From Enterococcus pallens ATCC BAA-351 (lineage in GTDB: Bacteria > Bacillota > Bacilli > Lactobacillales > Enterococcaceae), in contig NZ_ASWD01000003.1 in assembly GCF_000407485.1 (NCBI RefSeq), positions 558,001 through 622,000 of the forward strand: DNA of 64,000 bases, given 5' to 3'. Shown here piece after piece: positions 52,492 to 61,776 of the stretch (its first letter is position 1; each line of letters opens with the position of its first letter). The notes below the pieces were generated by a model that was given only the letters and a program-made list of their open reading frames with translations, was not told the origin of the DNA and searched no databases. Position numbers and translations under genes: made by a program.

Positions 52492-54093
52492 TTGAATTAC
52501 TTAAAAATGATTCGGGCGGAGTTCAAAGGATATAGCCTTCGAACATTGAAAATGGATTTATTGGCTGGAATAACGGTGGCTGCAGTAGCTTTGCCGCTGG
52601 CGCTTGCCTTTGGTGTGTCTAATGGTGTGGATGCCGCTGCTGGTATGATTACTGCAATTATTGCTGGTGGTGTTATCGGTAGTTTGTCAGGAAGTTTTTA
52701 TCAAATTTCTGGTCCAACTGGCGCGATGGGAGCAATCCTTATATCAATTGTTGCGACCAAGGGATTTGCCGGAGTCATGCTTGCAACTTTCTTAGCTGGT
52801 GTTTTCTTGCTGCTCGCGGGTATTTTGAAAATTGGTAGCATTACTTCTCTTATTCCAGCACCTGTAATTACTGGTTTTACTTCAGGTATCGCTATCATCA
52901 TTGCCTTAGGACAGTTGGACAATTTCTTTGGCGTACATTCTGAGGGTCATAATTTAATTGAAAAGCTGCAAAGTTATCAACAGTTTGGGTTTTCCCCAAA
53001 TGCAGCCACCACACTTTTAGGACTGTGTGTCATCATTGGCATGATCGTTTTTCCCAAAAAATGGAACCAAAAAATTCCAGCATCTTTAGTCATGATTATC
53101 TTGGCAACCATTCTTACTGTACTTTTAAAACTTCCAATTGCCACAGTGGGGAAAATTCCAACTACACTCATCAGTGATAATCGTCTTTTCTTTTCTGATC
53201 TTCAGCTTAGTGGATTAAAGGATGTAATTATACCAGCGATCAGTATTGCCATGTTAGGAATGATTGAAAGTCTGCTTTGCGGAGCTTCAGCTGGACGTAT
53301 GACGGGCAAAGAGTTGGATAGTAACCAAGAATTGATAGCACAAGGGATTGGAAACATTATTCTACCTTTCTTTGGTGGTGTTCCTGCAACTGCCGCGATT
53401 GCGCGGACAAGTGTCGCGATTAAATCAGGAGCACAGACTCGTTTAACTGGTATTTTCCACGCAGTGTTTTTGTTACTCTCCATGATGGTGTTTGCTCCAA
53501 TCATGTCAAACATTCCTATGTCTGCTTTAGCAGGTGTGCTGATTGTAACAGCTTGGCGCATGAATGAATGGGAAATCATTCAAGAATTTTGCAAAAAAAG
53601 ATTTTATCCTGCTTTAATAAAATTCTTTGTCACAATGATAGCGACTGTAATCTTTGATTTAAGCTTAGCGATCATTTTAGGAGTAGCAGCCAGTTGCTTA
53701 ATCTTTTTAGCCAAGTCTTCCCAAATCTCAATTAACGTAGAAGAAATTGATTGGGAGCGCATGTCTATGGCTCCCGTTGAACATACGAAAGACTGGGTTG
53801 TTGTTTACCTTAGTGGACCATTATTCTTTATGTCTTCCGGAAAATTAAAAAGAAGCTTGGATGACTTAAAAGATAAAGAAGGCATCATTCTATCTATGCG
53901 CGGCGTTTCAAGCATTGACACGACAGCCCTGACTATCCTTTCTGATTGTTATGCTCAACGTAAAAAGACTGGTCAAGAACTTCATTTTAGTTCAATGCAG
54001 CCAGAGGTAAAAGAAATGATCAAGACCATGCATATTGATCCAGAGGTGAGCTATCACTTTTCTGTTGCTGATGCTTTGAGAGAATTATATTAG
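52492..54093 (+). CDS. SulP-family anion transporter with STAS domain
   Basis: 533 residues from a TTG at 52492, with AGGG 5-6 nt upstream; the next ATG (52507) has no ribosome site. About 11-14 membrane helices include the SulP-type SGVDAAAGMITAIIAGG-like segment near 45 and YQISGPTGAMGAIL near 68. The C-terminal STAS domain (430-533) contains LSGPLFFMSSGKLKRSLDDL and IDTTALTILSD. The family transports sulfate, bicarbonate or other anions by antiport or Na+ symport. Which anion is unknown. A single gene, convergent with ackA. Confidence 0.88.
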   Translation: MNYLKMIRAEFKGYSLRTLKMDLLAGITVAAVALPLALAFGVSNGVDAAAGMITAIIAGGVIGSLSGSFYQISGPTGAMGAILISIVATKGFAGVMLATFLAGVFLLLAGILKIGSITSLIPAPVITGFTSGIAIIIALGQLDNFFGVHSEGHNLIEKLQSYQQFGFSPNAATTLLGLCVIIGMIVFPKKWNQKIPASLVMIILATILTVLLKLPIATVGKIPTTLISDNRLFFSDLQLSGLKDVIIPAISIAMLGMIESLLCGASAGRMTGKELDSNQELIAQGIGNIILPFFGGVPATAAIARTSVAIKSGAQTRLTGIFHAVFLLLSMMVFAPIMSNIPMSALAGVLIVTAWRMNEWEIIQEFCKKRFYPALIKFFVTMIATVIFDLSLAIILGVAASCLIFLAKSSQISINVEEIDWERMSMAPVEHTKDWVVVYLSGPLFFMSSGKLKRSLDDLKDKEGIILSMRGVSSIDTTALTILSDCYAQRKKTGQELHFSSMQPEVKEMIKTMHIDPEVSYHFSVADALRELY

Positions 54094-54108
54094 TCTTAAT
54101 TTCTTGAA

Positions 54109-54158
54109 AAAGAAGGTGAAATAAGGTGCCCATAGGCATTCTTACTTCACCTTCTTCT
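54109..54158. terminator. Bidirectional terminator between SulP gene and ackA
   Basis: AAGAAGGTGAA and TTCACCTTCTT arms with an inner GCC/GGC extension. T and A runs lie outside. Confidence 0.78.
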
Positions 54159-54167
54159 TTAGTTACT

Positions 54168-55364
54168 TTATTTGCTTAAACGTTCAACGTCGCGAGCAAT
54201 CATTAATTCTTCGTCTGTTGGAATTACATAAACTTTTACTTTTGAATCAGAAGTTGAAATTTCAGCTTCTTTGCCGTGAATTTTTTCGTTTACAGCTACA
54301 TCTAAATCAATTCCGAACCAAGTCATTTGTTCTAGAACCATTTTTCTAATAATATCACCATTTTCACCTACACCAGCAGTAAAGACAATTGCGTCAACAC
54401 CATTCATAACAGCAATGTATTGTGCAATATACTTACGGATGCGATCAGCATAAATTTCTAAAGCTAGAGTGGCATCTTCGTTACCTTCAGCTGCACCATT
54501 TTCAATGTCCCGCATATCGCTTGATAAACCAGTTAAGCCTAAGACACCAGATTTTTGGTTTAAAATATCAATCATTTCATTGATAGAAGAAATGCCTTCT
54601 TTTTCCATTAAGTATGGTAGTAATGATGGATCGATATCTCCAGAACGAGTTCCCATTGTTACACCTGCTAATGGTGTGAAGCCCATTGAAGTATCAACAG
54701 ATTTTCCACCTTCAACTGCTGTCACAGACCCGCCGTTACCAATATGAGCAGTGATAATCTTTGTTTCTTCAATTGGCTTAGCTAGTAATTCAGCTGCACG
54801 TTCAGATACATAACGATGACTGGTTCCGTGGAAGCCATATTTACGAGCACCGTGTTTTTCATAGTACTCTTTAGGAATACTGTAAAGATAATTTACTTTC
54901 GGCATTGTAGCATGGAAAGAAGTATCAAAAACAGCTACGCTCAACACGTTAGGCAAGATACGGCGGAATGCCTTAATTCCCATAGCGTTGGCTGGGTTGT
55001 GCAACGGAGCGAATTCGCTCAATTCTTCAATTTTTTCCAACACATCATCAGTGATAATCGTTGAATCCTTGAAGTATTCGCCACCAGCTACTACACGATG
55101 ACCTACACCTGTTAGCTCGTCAAATGATGAAATGATTTTTAGATCAATCAATTGGTCTAAAAGCATTTGAACAGCCACTTCATGGTCCTTGATGTCTAAT
55201 ACTTTTTCAAATTTTTCTCCGTCACCATATTTAATTGTAAAAATAGAATCCTTAATTCCGATTCTTTCTACGATTCCTTTAGCTACGACGGTTTCATCAG
55301 GCATTTGATATAACTGCCATTTTAGACTTGAGCTACCAGCATTGATTGCAATTGTTTTTGACAT
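54168..55364 (-). CDS. ackA: Acetate kinase
   Basis: 398 residues from ATG 55364 behind AAAAGGAGAG. ASKHA-fold kinase: [18 protein letters not shown] at the N-terminus, [11 protein letters not shown] near 145, [12 protein letters not shown] near 172, [13 protein letters not shown] near 205, and [11 protein letters not shown] near 325. It converts acetyl phosphate and ADP to acetate and ATP, giving energy in mixed-acid metabolism. It follows the YtxK-type methyltransferase at 23 nt, as in other Firmicutes, and converges on the SulP gene. Confidence 0.97.
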   Translation of the reverse strand: MSKTIAINAGSSSLKWQLYQMPDETVVAKGIVERIGIKDSIFTIKYGDGEKFEKVLDIKDHEVAVQMLLDQLIDLKIISSFDELTGVGHRVVAGGEYFKDSTIITDDVLEKIEELSEFAPLHNPANAMGIKAFRRILPNVLSVAVFDTSFHATMPKVNYLYSIPKEYYEKHGARKYGFHGTSHRYVSERAAELLAKPIEETKIITAHIGNGGSVTAVEGGKSVDTSMGFTPLAGVTMGTRSGDIDPSLLPYLMEKEGISSINEMIDILNQKSGVLGLTGLSSDMRDIENGAAEGNEDATLALEIYADRIRKYIAQYIAVMNGVDAIVFTAGVGENGDIIRKMVLEQMTWFGIDLDVAVNEKIHGKEAEISTSDSKVKVYVIPTDEELMIARDVERLSK

Positions 55365-55387
55365 TTTTACTCTCCTTTTGTTTTAAC

Positions 55388-56395
55388 TTATAAATTAGAA
55401 GACTTCCAGTCCTCGAATTTTTTGAAAAATTCTCTTACTTTGCTTGGATCCTTAAGGGTAGACAATTTCACCAGCAGTACTTTTTCTGCCTGCTTGGCAG
55501 CCTCACCAGATTTTTGCAGAATTAATATACTTTTACGAGAATGTTCAGACTTGAACAGCTCATCTGGCAGTTGGATAATCCCTTGCAAAAAGACTTCTTT
55601 ACCTAGCCATTTTTGTAGTAACGGTCCTTGCTCCGTTTCTAAGAAATTACTTGGCAGCAGAAATAGCCCGAAGCCGCTTTCCTTTACATAAGCCATTGCT
55701 TGTTCCATTAATAAATGATGTGCGTAGCTATGCTCTTTTTCCGAACTGGTGATGAACTGGCGAGCCTTTTCATCATTAGGATAATAACCGATAGGCAAAT
55801 CCCCAATAGTAAAATCTACCGGATCAACTAACAAATCCTGCAGACTGTCTTGATGGAACAATTGAACTTCTTCTTCCATCAGAGCACTGTCTGAAGCAGC
55901 TACCGCTAGCAACGTATCATCAATATCTACACCTGCTGATTCAACCTTAAAGCCTGCTAATTGTAAATTAGACGTGACAGTTAGAAGTAAATTCCCCATA
56001 CCAACTGCAATGTCCAATATGCGAATAGGTGCTTTTTTTTCTGTCGCTAACTGTTCAATCAAAAAGACAAACAAAAAGCCTAAGCTGTCTGGTGTTAACT
56101 GATGATTAGGCTGTAACGTTTCTTGTTTAGACCCCTTCAACAAAAGCAACTGAGTGACTTTGCGCCATTCTTCTTTTTCCAAATTAAGATCCAAAATCTC
56201 TTGATAAAGTGCTTCTACTTGGTTAACCGTTTGATGATCCGGTGTCTGATCAACAACACGTACTTTTGCACCATCCACTAGATTCTCCGCATTCTCGATA
56301 TAGGCGTCAAAAAAGGAAGTGTCTAGTTTCTGTTGTAATATTTCCACTGCTTGATTCATCAAAGAAAAAGCTGTTTCGATTTTTTCTGGATTCAT
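55388..56395 (-). CDS. YtxK-family class I methyltransferase-like protein
   Basis: 335 residues from ATG 56395 with AGGAGG 7 nt upstream. An N6-adenine-methylase-like fold: SAM loop ILDIAVGMGNLLLTV near residue 120, GVDIDDTLLAVAAS near 150, and a divergent catalytic motif DLPIGYYPND near 197 in place of the usual NPPY or NPPF. A helical N-terminus (1-95) precedes it. This replacement suggests it may not methylate DNA. In many Firmicutes the gene sits between comG and ackA, as here. It is expressed from its own promoter. Confidence 0.85.
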   Translation of the reverse strand: MNPEKIETAFSLMNQAVEILQQKLDTSFFDAYIENAENLVDGAKVRVVDQTPDHQTVNQVEALYQEILDLNLEKEEWRKVTQLLLLKGSKQETLQPNHQLTPDSLGFLFVFLIEQLATEKKAPIRILDIAVGMGNLLLTVTSNLQLAGFKVESAGVDIDDTLLAVAASDSALMEEEVQLFHQDSLQDLLVDPVDFTIGDLPIGYYPNDEKARQFITSSEKEHSYAHHLLMEQAMAYVKESGFGLFLLPSNFLETEQGPLLQKWLGKEVFLQGIIQLPDELFKSEHSRKSILILQKSGEAAKQAEKVLLVKLSTLKDPSKVREFFKKFEDWKSSNL

Positions 56396-56433
56396 CTTAT
56401 ACCTCCTAGTATAACACCTATGATACCTGTTCT

Positions 56434-56462
56434 ATTTTAGCGGACAAATTAAAAATAATCAA
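56434..56462 (-). promoter_or_regulatory. Promoter of the YtxK-like gene
   Basis: TTGATT (56462-56457), 17-nt spacer, TAAAAT (56439-56434). A second -10-like TATACT lies nearer the start. Confidence 0.6.
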
Positions 56463-56563
56463 TCGCTTTCTTTTTAAAATTGTGGATTTTTAGTGTTTTA
56501 AGAAGAAAAACTTCTGTAAAACTTTTCACAAACTTGTGTATTAGTCTTTTTAGATTATCAACT

Positions 56564-56603
56564 AAAAAGTGTTAGTAAAGTCTTTAAGATTTACTAACAC
56601 TTT
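56564..56603 (-). terminator. Terminator of the comG operon
   Basis: A perfect 14-bp stem (AAAGTGTTAGTAAA with its complement) and 10-nt loop, followed by T5 on the minus strand. Confidence 0.88.
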
Positions 56604-56618
56604 CACAAGTATTGAAGA

Positions 56619-56987
56619 TTAATAATTGGTTCTTTGCTCGCTTTCTTCCTCATTAGAAGAAACAACAGTAGATTGAGTAGTTTCTCTTCCAATTTTTTCT
56701 GAAAAATTGTAAATTTTCCCTTGAATAGCTACACGAATTTTCACTGTATCCTTCTTTTTCTCGTAAGAAAGCTCTCCCTGATCAAAATTCCAGATCCCCT
56801 GTTCAGCCTCCAACGGCAAATGAGCTATCAAAAATTCTTCTTTAGCAATTTTTGCCTGATACAGTTGAATTGTTCGCTTTGAAAAGTCCGTGGTTTGGCG
56901 ATAAGTAAACAGTAGATGCAAGACTAAAAAGCTAAAAAGAAAAATCAACAGCAATACTGAAATTAGAATCCCGCCCCGTTTATTCAA
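56619..56987 (-). CDS. comGG: Competence pseudopilus protein ComGG-like
   Basis: 122 residues from a TTG at 56987, inside the end of comGF. The N-terminus is one hydrophobic helix (GGILISVLLLIFLFSFLVLHLLF) without the KGFTLLE prepilin motif, followed by a charged region: the ComGG pattern. It is the last gene of the operon. Sequence is weakly conserved in the family, so the name rests largely on position. Confidence 0.75.
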   Translation of the reverse strand: MNKRGGILISVLLLIFLFSFLVLHLLFTYRQTTDFSKRTIQLYQAKIAKEEFLIAHLPLEAEQGIWNFDQGELSYEKKKDTVKIRVAIQGKIYNFSEKIGRETTQSTVVSSNEEESEQRTNY

Positions 56988-57408
56988 TCACCCAAATTCC
57001 TTTCTTCTTCATGCCATCATTGAAGATAACTTCGAATTCTACAGTATGATTAACTTCACGACAGTTGAATGCGTATACCTGAGTAAACAGCGGTTGATGT
57101 CCATTTTTATAATTCTTTCGAACAGTTGAATTAGCCCTTTCTATTTTAACTAGATTCCCTGATCCGTCTGTTAACACAATTCTATGAGCTTCTGTTTTAC
57201 TGTGTTTTAACCCAGCAAGCTCATTTTCCAATTGCAGCAATCCGACTTCCCACTCCCGACTGTGATAGGCTGTCAATTGCTGCTCAACTTTAGCCATATG
57301 TTTAATTAACCCATCTAGCAAGAGGAGACTTCCTCCCAATACTAGCAGTGCTACTAAGCATTCTAAAAGCGTAAAACCTTTATATTGCTGATAACCTTTT
57401 TCTTTCAC
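56980..57408 (-). CDS. comGF: Competence pseudopilin-like protein ComGF
   Basis: 142 residues from a GTG at 57408 behind AAGGAG. A prepilin-type leader is present: YQQYKGFTLLECLVALLVL, with the cleavage Gly and Glu5 as expected, and a helix to residue 35. The C-terminal part is beta-rich (EVNHTVEFEVIFNDGMK), like the family. It is a minor component of the competence pilus. Confidence 0.85.
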   Translation of the reverse strand: MKEKGYQQYKGFTLLECLVALLVLGGSLLLLDGLIKHMAKVEQQLTAYHSREWEVGLLQLENELAGLKHSKTEAHRIVLTDGSGNLVKIERANSTVRKNYKNGHQPLFTQVYAFNCREVNHTVEFEVIFNDGMKKKGIWVIE

Positions 57409-57431
57409 TTATCTTCTCCTTTATCAGCTTT

Positions 57432-57617
57432 TTACGGATAGAGCCGTTTATGGCGAAGCTCAATATAAAGATTGCGATATTGCTCAACCTTTTCCAACTG
57501 CTGCTGGGTCTGTTTTTGCAACTGAATCGTGATCGATAAGTAGCCATAAGTCATTCCCATCATTAAAGATAAGCTTACTAGACTCTCTAATAAAATATAT
57601 CCTTTATTTTTTTTCAA
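57432..57617 (-). CDS. comGE: Competence pseudopilin-like protein ComGE
   Basis: 61 residues from a TTG at 57617, 8 nt after AGGAAG, overlapping comGD by 14 nt; a GTG at 57626 is the alternative. The leader KKNKGYILLESLVSLSLM has the prepilin motif with Tyr and Ile in place of Phe-Thr. The remainder is a short helix and charged tail, shorter than the usual 90-100 residues. A minor pseudopilin of the competence pilus. Confidence 0.78.
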   Translation of the reverse strand: MKKNKGYILLESLVSLSLMMGMTYGYLSITIQLQKQTQQQLEKVEQYRNLYIELRHKRLYP

Positions 57618-58062
57618 AACGACCACTTCCTAACTGAAATTGGTAAGTAACCTCTCCATACTTGTCGGTAAACCTGATTTTAGGAATGCCGGTCTCTGGT
57701 TGATTCGTAGAAACGTTTCCCGTACTACTTTTAAACATAATCGAGTATCCGCTATGCAAAACAACTGATTCTGGTACTTCCAAATTTTTCCAAGGAAGCT
57801 CTTCCTCAATTGTCTTAAAAGCAATCAGCTGTTTATCTGGATGCAAGTCAATTCGGGTATTTTTTTGATCACAAATTGCTACCTGCTGGAGATGCAGCAT
57901 TGACTTCTCTAGTTGATAGTAAAAAAATTGACATTCAAGCTTTTGTTGCCAACTGGAGAACATCACCGTTGGCAACAAGACAAAGCTGCAGATTACAATC
58001 ATAACGATTAAAGTTTCGATCAATGTGTATCCTGATTCATTTCTAAGGCTTCGCTTTTTCAT
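57604..58062 (-). CDS. comGD: Competence pseudopilin ComGD
   Basis: 152 residues from ATG 58062, within the end of comGC, so it overlaps by 20 nt and is coupled; the frame open to 58095 lies wholly inside comGC. The leader NESGYTLIETLIVMIVICS carries the type IV prepilin pattern (GYTLIE). The C-terminal domain is beta-rich. A minor pilin. Confidence 0.85.
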   Translation of the reverse strand: MKKRSLRNESGYTLIETLIVMIVICSFVLLPTVMFSSWQQKLECQFFYYQLEKSMLHLQQVAICDQKNTRIDLHPDKQLIAFKTIEEELPWKNLEVPESVVLHSGYSIMFKSSTGNVSTNQPETGIPKIRFTDKYGEVTYQFQLGSGRFEKK

Positions 58063-58318
58063 AGGTTTCTTTTTGTTTGTCTGTAATATACCCATCCGTT
58101 ACTAATTCTTCTAATGTTGGACGACTGCCTGTTTCTAATTCATAAACTTCCATTTGCGTTTCAACTACCTTAACAATCGATTCATCACTTTTGTTCTTGG
58201 CAGAGTCTTTTTGCTTCATGATATTTGGCACAAACAACAGCAGTAATATACTAATAACAAATAGAACGACCATCATTTCCAGTAAAGTAAAACCTTTGAG
58301 CTTTTTCTTTTTCACCAT
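58043..58318 (-). CDS. comGC: Major competence pilin ComGC
   Basis: 91 residues from ATG 58318, 3 nt after GGAGG, inside the comGB stop region. The leader KKKLKGFTLLEMMVVLFV has the canonical KGFTLLE cleavage site for prepilin peptidase ComC, and the N-terminal helix is followed by a short soluble domain with YITDKQKETYEKAKP at the end. ComGC is the main subunit of the DNA-binding pilus. Confidence 0.93.
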   Translation of the reverse strand: MVKKKKLKGFTLLEMMVVLFVISILLLLFVPNIMKQKDSAKNKSDESIVKVVETQMEVYELETGSRPTLEELVTDGYITDKQKETYEKAKP

Positions 58319-59322
58319 ATTCCCTCCAAACCGCTGGATAGCGGCAAAAGCATAGCAACATAAATACTGACAATTAACAAAGCAACTAACAAAAATACAA
58401 GTGGCTGCAGCCAAGAACATAAAAATTCTAGTCGGGCAAAGAAGCGTTGCCAAACCAATTGGCTATAGACAAGCAATTCCTTTCCTAAATTGCCCCGAAC
58501 TTCACCCTGCTGGACTATTTGTCCGAATTCCTTCGTCAAAAAGGGATACGCTTTTAATTGATGAGCTAAGGATTGACCTTGAACTAGTTGCTGCTGTAAT
58601 GAAGCTGCTAATTCTTTCATAAGCGACTCTTTTTCTGTTGCCAGAAGACACGCAATAATCTGCTGCAGTTCCAAACCTTGATCAAAGAGTTTTCCCCACT
58701 CTAAAGCAAAGTAGGCTGAATAATAATCCCGATGCAACCGTCCAATTAACGGTAATTTAGCTAGAAAGCTATATTTAATAAGATAGCTTTGCTTCTTTCC
58801 CCAATAGTTCCATAAAATTAGCAATAACATACCTATTAATAAAACACCGATAACAAACCAAGGAGCTGCCTGGATGAAGAGAATCGAAGGATTATCGACA
58901 GCTATCATCCCACTTTCTAACAATTGAGGTAAAAGAAGGGTTCGCATACCCAACAAAATTAGCAGTAAAAAGAGCAGCAGCAAAGCTGGATAGGAAATCG
59001 CCTTAATAAAGTTTTGACGTTGTTTTTGAACCAGTAACATCTGTTTCGCAATTCCCTTTAAAGTAAGAGCAATACCTCCATGCATCTCGCCTAAAGCAAC
59101 CTGTAATACTTGATCAGCTGAAAAGTTTAGCTGGGCAAAGCTTTTCGATAAAGATTGTCCGCTATGAAGATTTTTCTGTACTAATTGTACAAGTTCCACT
59201 GGAAAAGTATCTGTTGTCTGCAGAAAGTACAACGCCTGCTGCAAACTAAAACCATTCGTAAGTAGATCTCCTAATAGCTGACAAAAGGTAATTTTTTGTT
59301 GGGATGTCAATCTGTTTTTCAT
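58312..59322 (-). CDS. comGB: Competence pilus membrane platform protein ComGB
   Basis: 336 residues from ATG 59322, overlapping comGA by 4 nt. The GspF-type platform: two soluble four-helix domains (QKITFCQLLGDLLTNGFSLQ near residue 8; FALEWGKLFDQGLELQQIIA near 195), each followed by membrane helices, with a final helix at 305-330. It anchors the ATPase ComGA and assembles pilins. Confidence 0.92.
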   Translation of the reverse strand: MKNRLTSQQKITFCQLLGDLLTNGFSLQQALYFLQTTDTFPVELVQLVQKNLHSGQSLSKSFAQLNFSADQVLQVALGEMHGGIALTLKGIAKQMLLVQKQRQNFIKAISYPALLLLFLLLILLGMRTLLLPQLLESGMIAVDNPSILFIQAAPWFVIGVLLIGMLLLILWNYWGKKQSYLIKYSFLAKLPLIGRLHRDYYSAYFALEWGKLFDQGLELQQIIACLLATEKESLMKELAASLQQQLVQGQSLAHQLKAYPFLTKEFGQIVQQGEVRGNLGKELLVYSQLVWQRFFARLEFLCSWLQPLVFLLVALLIVSIYVAMLLPLSSGLEGIW

Positions 59323-60233
59323 AGCTTTCTTTCCTCAACTTGTTTCAATCCTTCTTGCCAGCTAAAATGTTTTGGCTGATCCTCGTAAAATGTGTAGCTC
59401 ATCAATAATCCTACTTCCTTTTTCTGGTAGGGAAGTAATTCTTGGTAAATAATCCCGCGCAAACAATCTTGTAATAATTGCTTATCCCCTCCTAACTCGA
59501 TTGCTCGATTCTCTGCTGCTTCTAAACTAGACGCGTGTAACGTTGCAAATACACAATGACCAGTTAGTGCCGCTCGAATTGCTCCAAGAATTGTTTTTTG
59601 ATCACGGATTTCACCAATGATTAACACATCCGGATGATGGCGTAAAGATAGTTTGATGAGCTCCTCATAGGTCTGATGAATCTTTTCATTGACCTGCAGC
59701 TGCAGAAAATCCGACTCTTCAATTTCGACAGGGTCTTCAATAGTTAATACTTGACCGCCACGTTCCTTCGCCAGCTTATACATTAAGGTTGTTTTTCCAG
59801 AACCCACTGGTCCACAAAACAGATACAAGCCTTTTGAATGGCAAGCCTGAAGAATAGTCACTAATTGTTCAGGCAATAAGTAATTCTCACAACTATTCCC
59901 AAACGAATGCAAAAAGCGGATGACTAAGCTTTCTCGCTGTAAATAGTCACCTACAGTAGATAAGCGCAAACGCTGCTCCTTATTGGGAAGAATATAAGTA
60001 ATTGCTCCTAATTGTGCCTTGCGCCTTTCACTGACATCCATTTGTCCCAAGTACTTAAACCGACTAATCAACTGCCTTCCAATTTCATCTGATACACAAC
60101 CCTGGCCATGATAAAAAGGGCCTTGACGAAAGTAATACTCATAATGATCTACTTTGGGCATTAAATAGAAATCCTGCATCTGCTCCTTAGAACCATACCA
60201 AACCAATTCTGTTGAAAATTCTTCGATAGTCAT
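59319..60233 (-). CDS. comGA: Competence pilus assembly ATPase ComGA
   Basis: 304 residues from ATG 60233, 6 nt after GAGGTG; a GTG three codons upstream lacks a site. GspE-type ATPase: Walker A CGPVGSGKTTLMYK near residue 148, Asp box TIEDPVEIEES near 170, Walker B DVLIIGEIRD near 205, and His box TGHCVFATLHA near 225. It powers pilus extension. First gene of comGA-GG. Its promoter has the same T8-TGCGTA element as coiA. Confidence 0.95.
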   Translation of the reverse strand: MTIEEFSTELVWYGSKEQMQDFYLMPKVDHYEYYFRQGPFYHGQGCVSDEIGRQLISRFKYLGQMDVSERRKAQLGAITYILPNKEQRLRLSTVGDYLQRESLVIRFLHSFGNSCENYLLPEQLVTILQACHSKGLYLFCGPVGSGKTTLMYKLAKERGGQVLTIEDPVEIEESDFLQLQVNEKIHQTYEELIKLSLRHHPDVLIIGEIRDQKTILGAIRAALTGHCVFATLHASSLEAAENRAIELGGDKQLLQDCLRGIIYQELLPYQKKEVGLLMSYTFYEDQPKHFSWQEGLKQVEERKL

Positions 60234-60253
60234 CTCCTTCACCTCGTAAATAA

Positions 60254-60268
60254 ATTACGCAAAAAAAA
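60254..60268 (-). promoter_or_regulatory. Candidate competence (ComX-type) promoter element of the comG operon
   Basis: Minus strand: eight T (60268-60261) running into TGCGTAAT (60261-60254), 20 nt before the comGA ATG. The eight T plus TGCGTA are identical to the coiA element at the same distance. No normal -35/-10 pair is present. The T run doubles as the U-tract of the trmB terminator. Confidence 0.6.
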
Positions 60269-60295
60269 GCGAGTCCAATCTAGACTCGCTAAAAA
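60260..60295. terminator. Terminator of trmB
   Basis: AGCGAGTC/GACTCGCT stem with a 7-nt loop and T8 on the minus strand; the A6 on the other side makes it usable in both directions. Confidence 0.85.
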
Positions 60296-60300
60296 AGTTT

Positions 60301-60954
60301 TTATTTTTTTGTTTTATCTGAAAAACGAGCTTCTACACGATAAATTGGTTGCCCTTTTTTAGAAAATTTTTCTTCGTATTCGGTCATGATATTTCCTTCA
60401 TACGGACTATGGTGCAAGTCCAACCAAACTTGTTCCAAAATCATCCCATATTTTGAGAAACTGCTTAATGAATATTCAAATAACCCTTGATTGTCAGTTT
60501 TAAAATGAATCTCACCATTGGGACGTAAAATAGCTTCATCTACTGCTAAAAAACTTTGATAAGTTAAGCGGCGTTTTTCATGTCTTTTCTTAGGCCACGG
60601 ATCTGAAAAATTCAAATAGATTTGATCTACTTCACTTTCTGCAAAATAATTAGTTAATTCTGAGCCATCGACATGCAGCAATTGTAAATTCCGTACCGGT
60701 TCATCAATTAATTTGTCTAAAGCAAAAGAAACTACGCTTACTTGCATGTCTATTCCAATATAATTAATCTCTGGATGTGCTTGAGCCATTTGATTGATAA
60801 ACTGTCCTTTTCCCATACCGATTTCAATATGAATTGGCTGATTATTTCCAAAATGCTCTTGCCAACGCCCCTTCCAGCTTTGAGGTTCCTCAACTACAAA
60901 CTGTGGATGAGCAGCTAATAGTTCCTCAGCACCTGATCTTTTTCTTACACGCAT
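60301..60954 (-). CDS. trmB: tRNA (guanine-N7)-methyltransferase TrmB
   Basis: 217 residues from ATG 60954 behind AAGGAGG. Rossmann methyltransferase with SAM loop [17 protein letters not shown] near residue 42, [16 protein letters not shown] near 67, [16 protein letters not shown] near 118 (catalytic TrmB signature), and [13 protein letters not shown] near 155. It methylates N7 of G46 in tRNA. It follows the phosphotransferase gene after a terminator. Confidence 0.95.
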   Translation of the reverse strand: MRVRKRSGAEELLAAHPQFVVEEPQSWKGRWQEHFGNNQPIHIEIGMGKGQFINQMAQAHPEINYIGIDMQVSVVSFALDKLIDEPVRNLQLLHVDGSELTNYFAESEVDQIYLNFSDPWPKKRHEKRRLTYQSFLAVDEAILRPNGEIHFKTDNQGLFEYSLSSFSKYGMILEQVWLDLHHSPYEGNIMTEYEEKFSKKGQPIYRVEARFSDKTKK

Positions 60955-60968
60955 GATTAATTTCCTCC

Positions 60969-61000
60969 TTAAAAAAAGCTGAACCTAAATCGTTCAGCTT
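60969..61000 (-). terminator. Terminator between the phosphotransferase gene and trmB
   Basis: AAGCTGAAC/GTTCAGCTT-type stem, short loop, then seven T on the minus strand. It begins in the last codons of the phosphotransferase gene and ends just before the trmB ribosome site. Confidence 0.82.
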
Positions 61001-61776
61001 CCAGCAAAAATTCGTTTTAATTGCAATATTGATTGATTCATGTGACGAAATTCCTGGCGTCGATACAACCGGGATATTTCTAATAGTAAACTCATTAGAG
61101 CATACCAATATACACGCTCCATGTTCGCATCAGTAGGCCGAATCCCGTAGCGAACCAGCCACTTACTCCAGCTTGAGAGCGGTACATAGCTTCCTAAAAT
61201 TGTACCTATATCTAAAGCAGGATCGGCAAACATAACCGAATCCCAATCGACCAAATAAAGATAATTACGACAGACTAACCAATTACGATGGTTTACATCT
61301 CCATGCACAACGGTATAATTCTTTTTTGGATAATAAGGAATATTTTGCTTCAAATAATTATGGACTAACTCAATAAAACTATTTTGATGCAACTCTGGCG
61401 GTATGCTTTTTTCAAAATCTGCTAACAATTGTTGGGGAGAAACTTGGCGTCCGCCTACCTTTTTTAGCATCATCTTTAATGAATCAGAATGATGCAAATG
61501 ATATAGTACATCTATTACATCATTGCGCTGTTTAATTTCTTCTGGACTAAGCACCTGACCATCTAGCCACTCTTGTGCAGTTAACGTATCGCCATTCCCT
61601 GTCCGTTTAATCCACACCAATTTAGGTGCGATTCCTTCTCTAGATAAAGCTGCCAGCATAGGAGTAGTATTTCGTTTTATAAAGACACGGTCTTCATCTC
61701 GATACCCGATATAGGTTTTGCCGGTGTCACCCTTAATTGGACTAACACGCCATTCGCTATCTAACTGAAAATCCAT
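60994..61776 (-). CDS. Aminoglycoside/choline kinase-like phosphotransferase (YtmP-like)
   Basis: 260 residues from ATG 61776 behind AGGAGG. Kinase-like fold of the APH family: the nucleotide-facing strand FIKRNTTPML near residue 32, catalytic loop YTVVHGDVNHRNWLV near 150 (HGDxxxxN), and LVDWDSVMFADPALDIGT near 175 with the metal-binding Asp. It is the YtmP-type protein found next to trmB in many Firmicutes. The substrate is unknown. Confidence 0.85.
   Translation of the reverse strand: MDFQLDSEWRVSPIKGDTGKTYIGYRDEDRVFIKRNTTPMLAALSREGIAPKLVWIKRTGNGDTLTAQEWLDGQVLSPEEIKQRNDVIDVLYHLHHSDSLKMMLKKVGGRQVSPQQLLADFEKSIPPELHQNSFIELVHNYLKQNIPYYPKKNYTVVHGDVNHRNWLVCRNYLYLVDWDSVMFADPALDIGTILGSYVPLSSWSKWLVRYGIRPTDANMERVYWYALMSLLLEISRLYRRQEFRHMNQSILQLKRIFAGS

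Noticed and set aside
55388-56395. Calling the YtxK-like protein a DNA methylase
   Set aside because: The NPPY/F motif is replaced by DLPIGYYP, and there is no restriction partner.
56521-56540. A 15-nt match (AAGTTTGTGAAAAGT) between the small RNA and the region upstream of the YtxK-like gene
   Set aside because: Short, AT-rich and without flanking similarity. Chance cannot be excluded.
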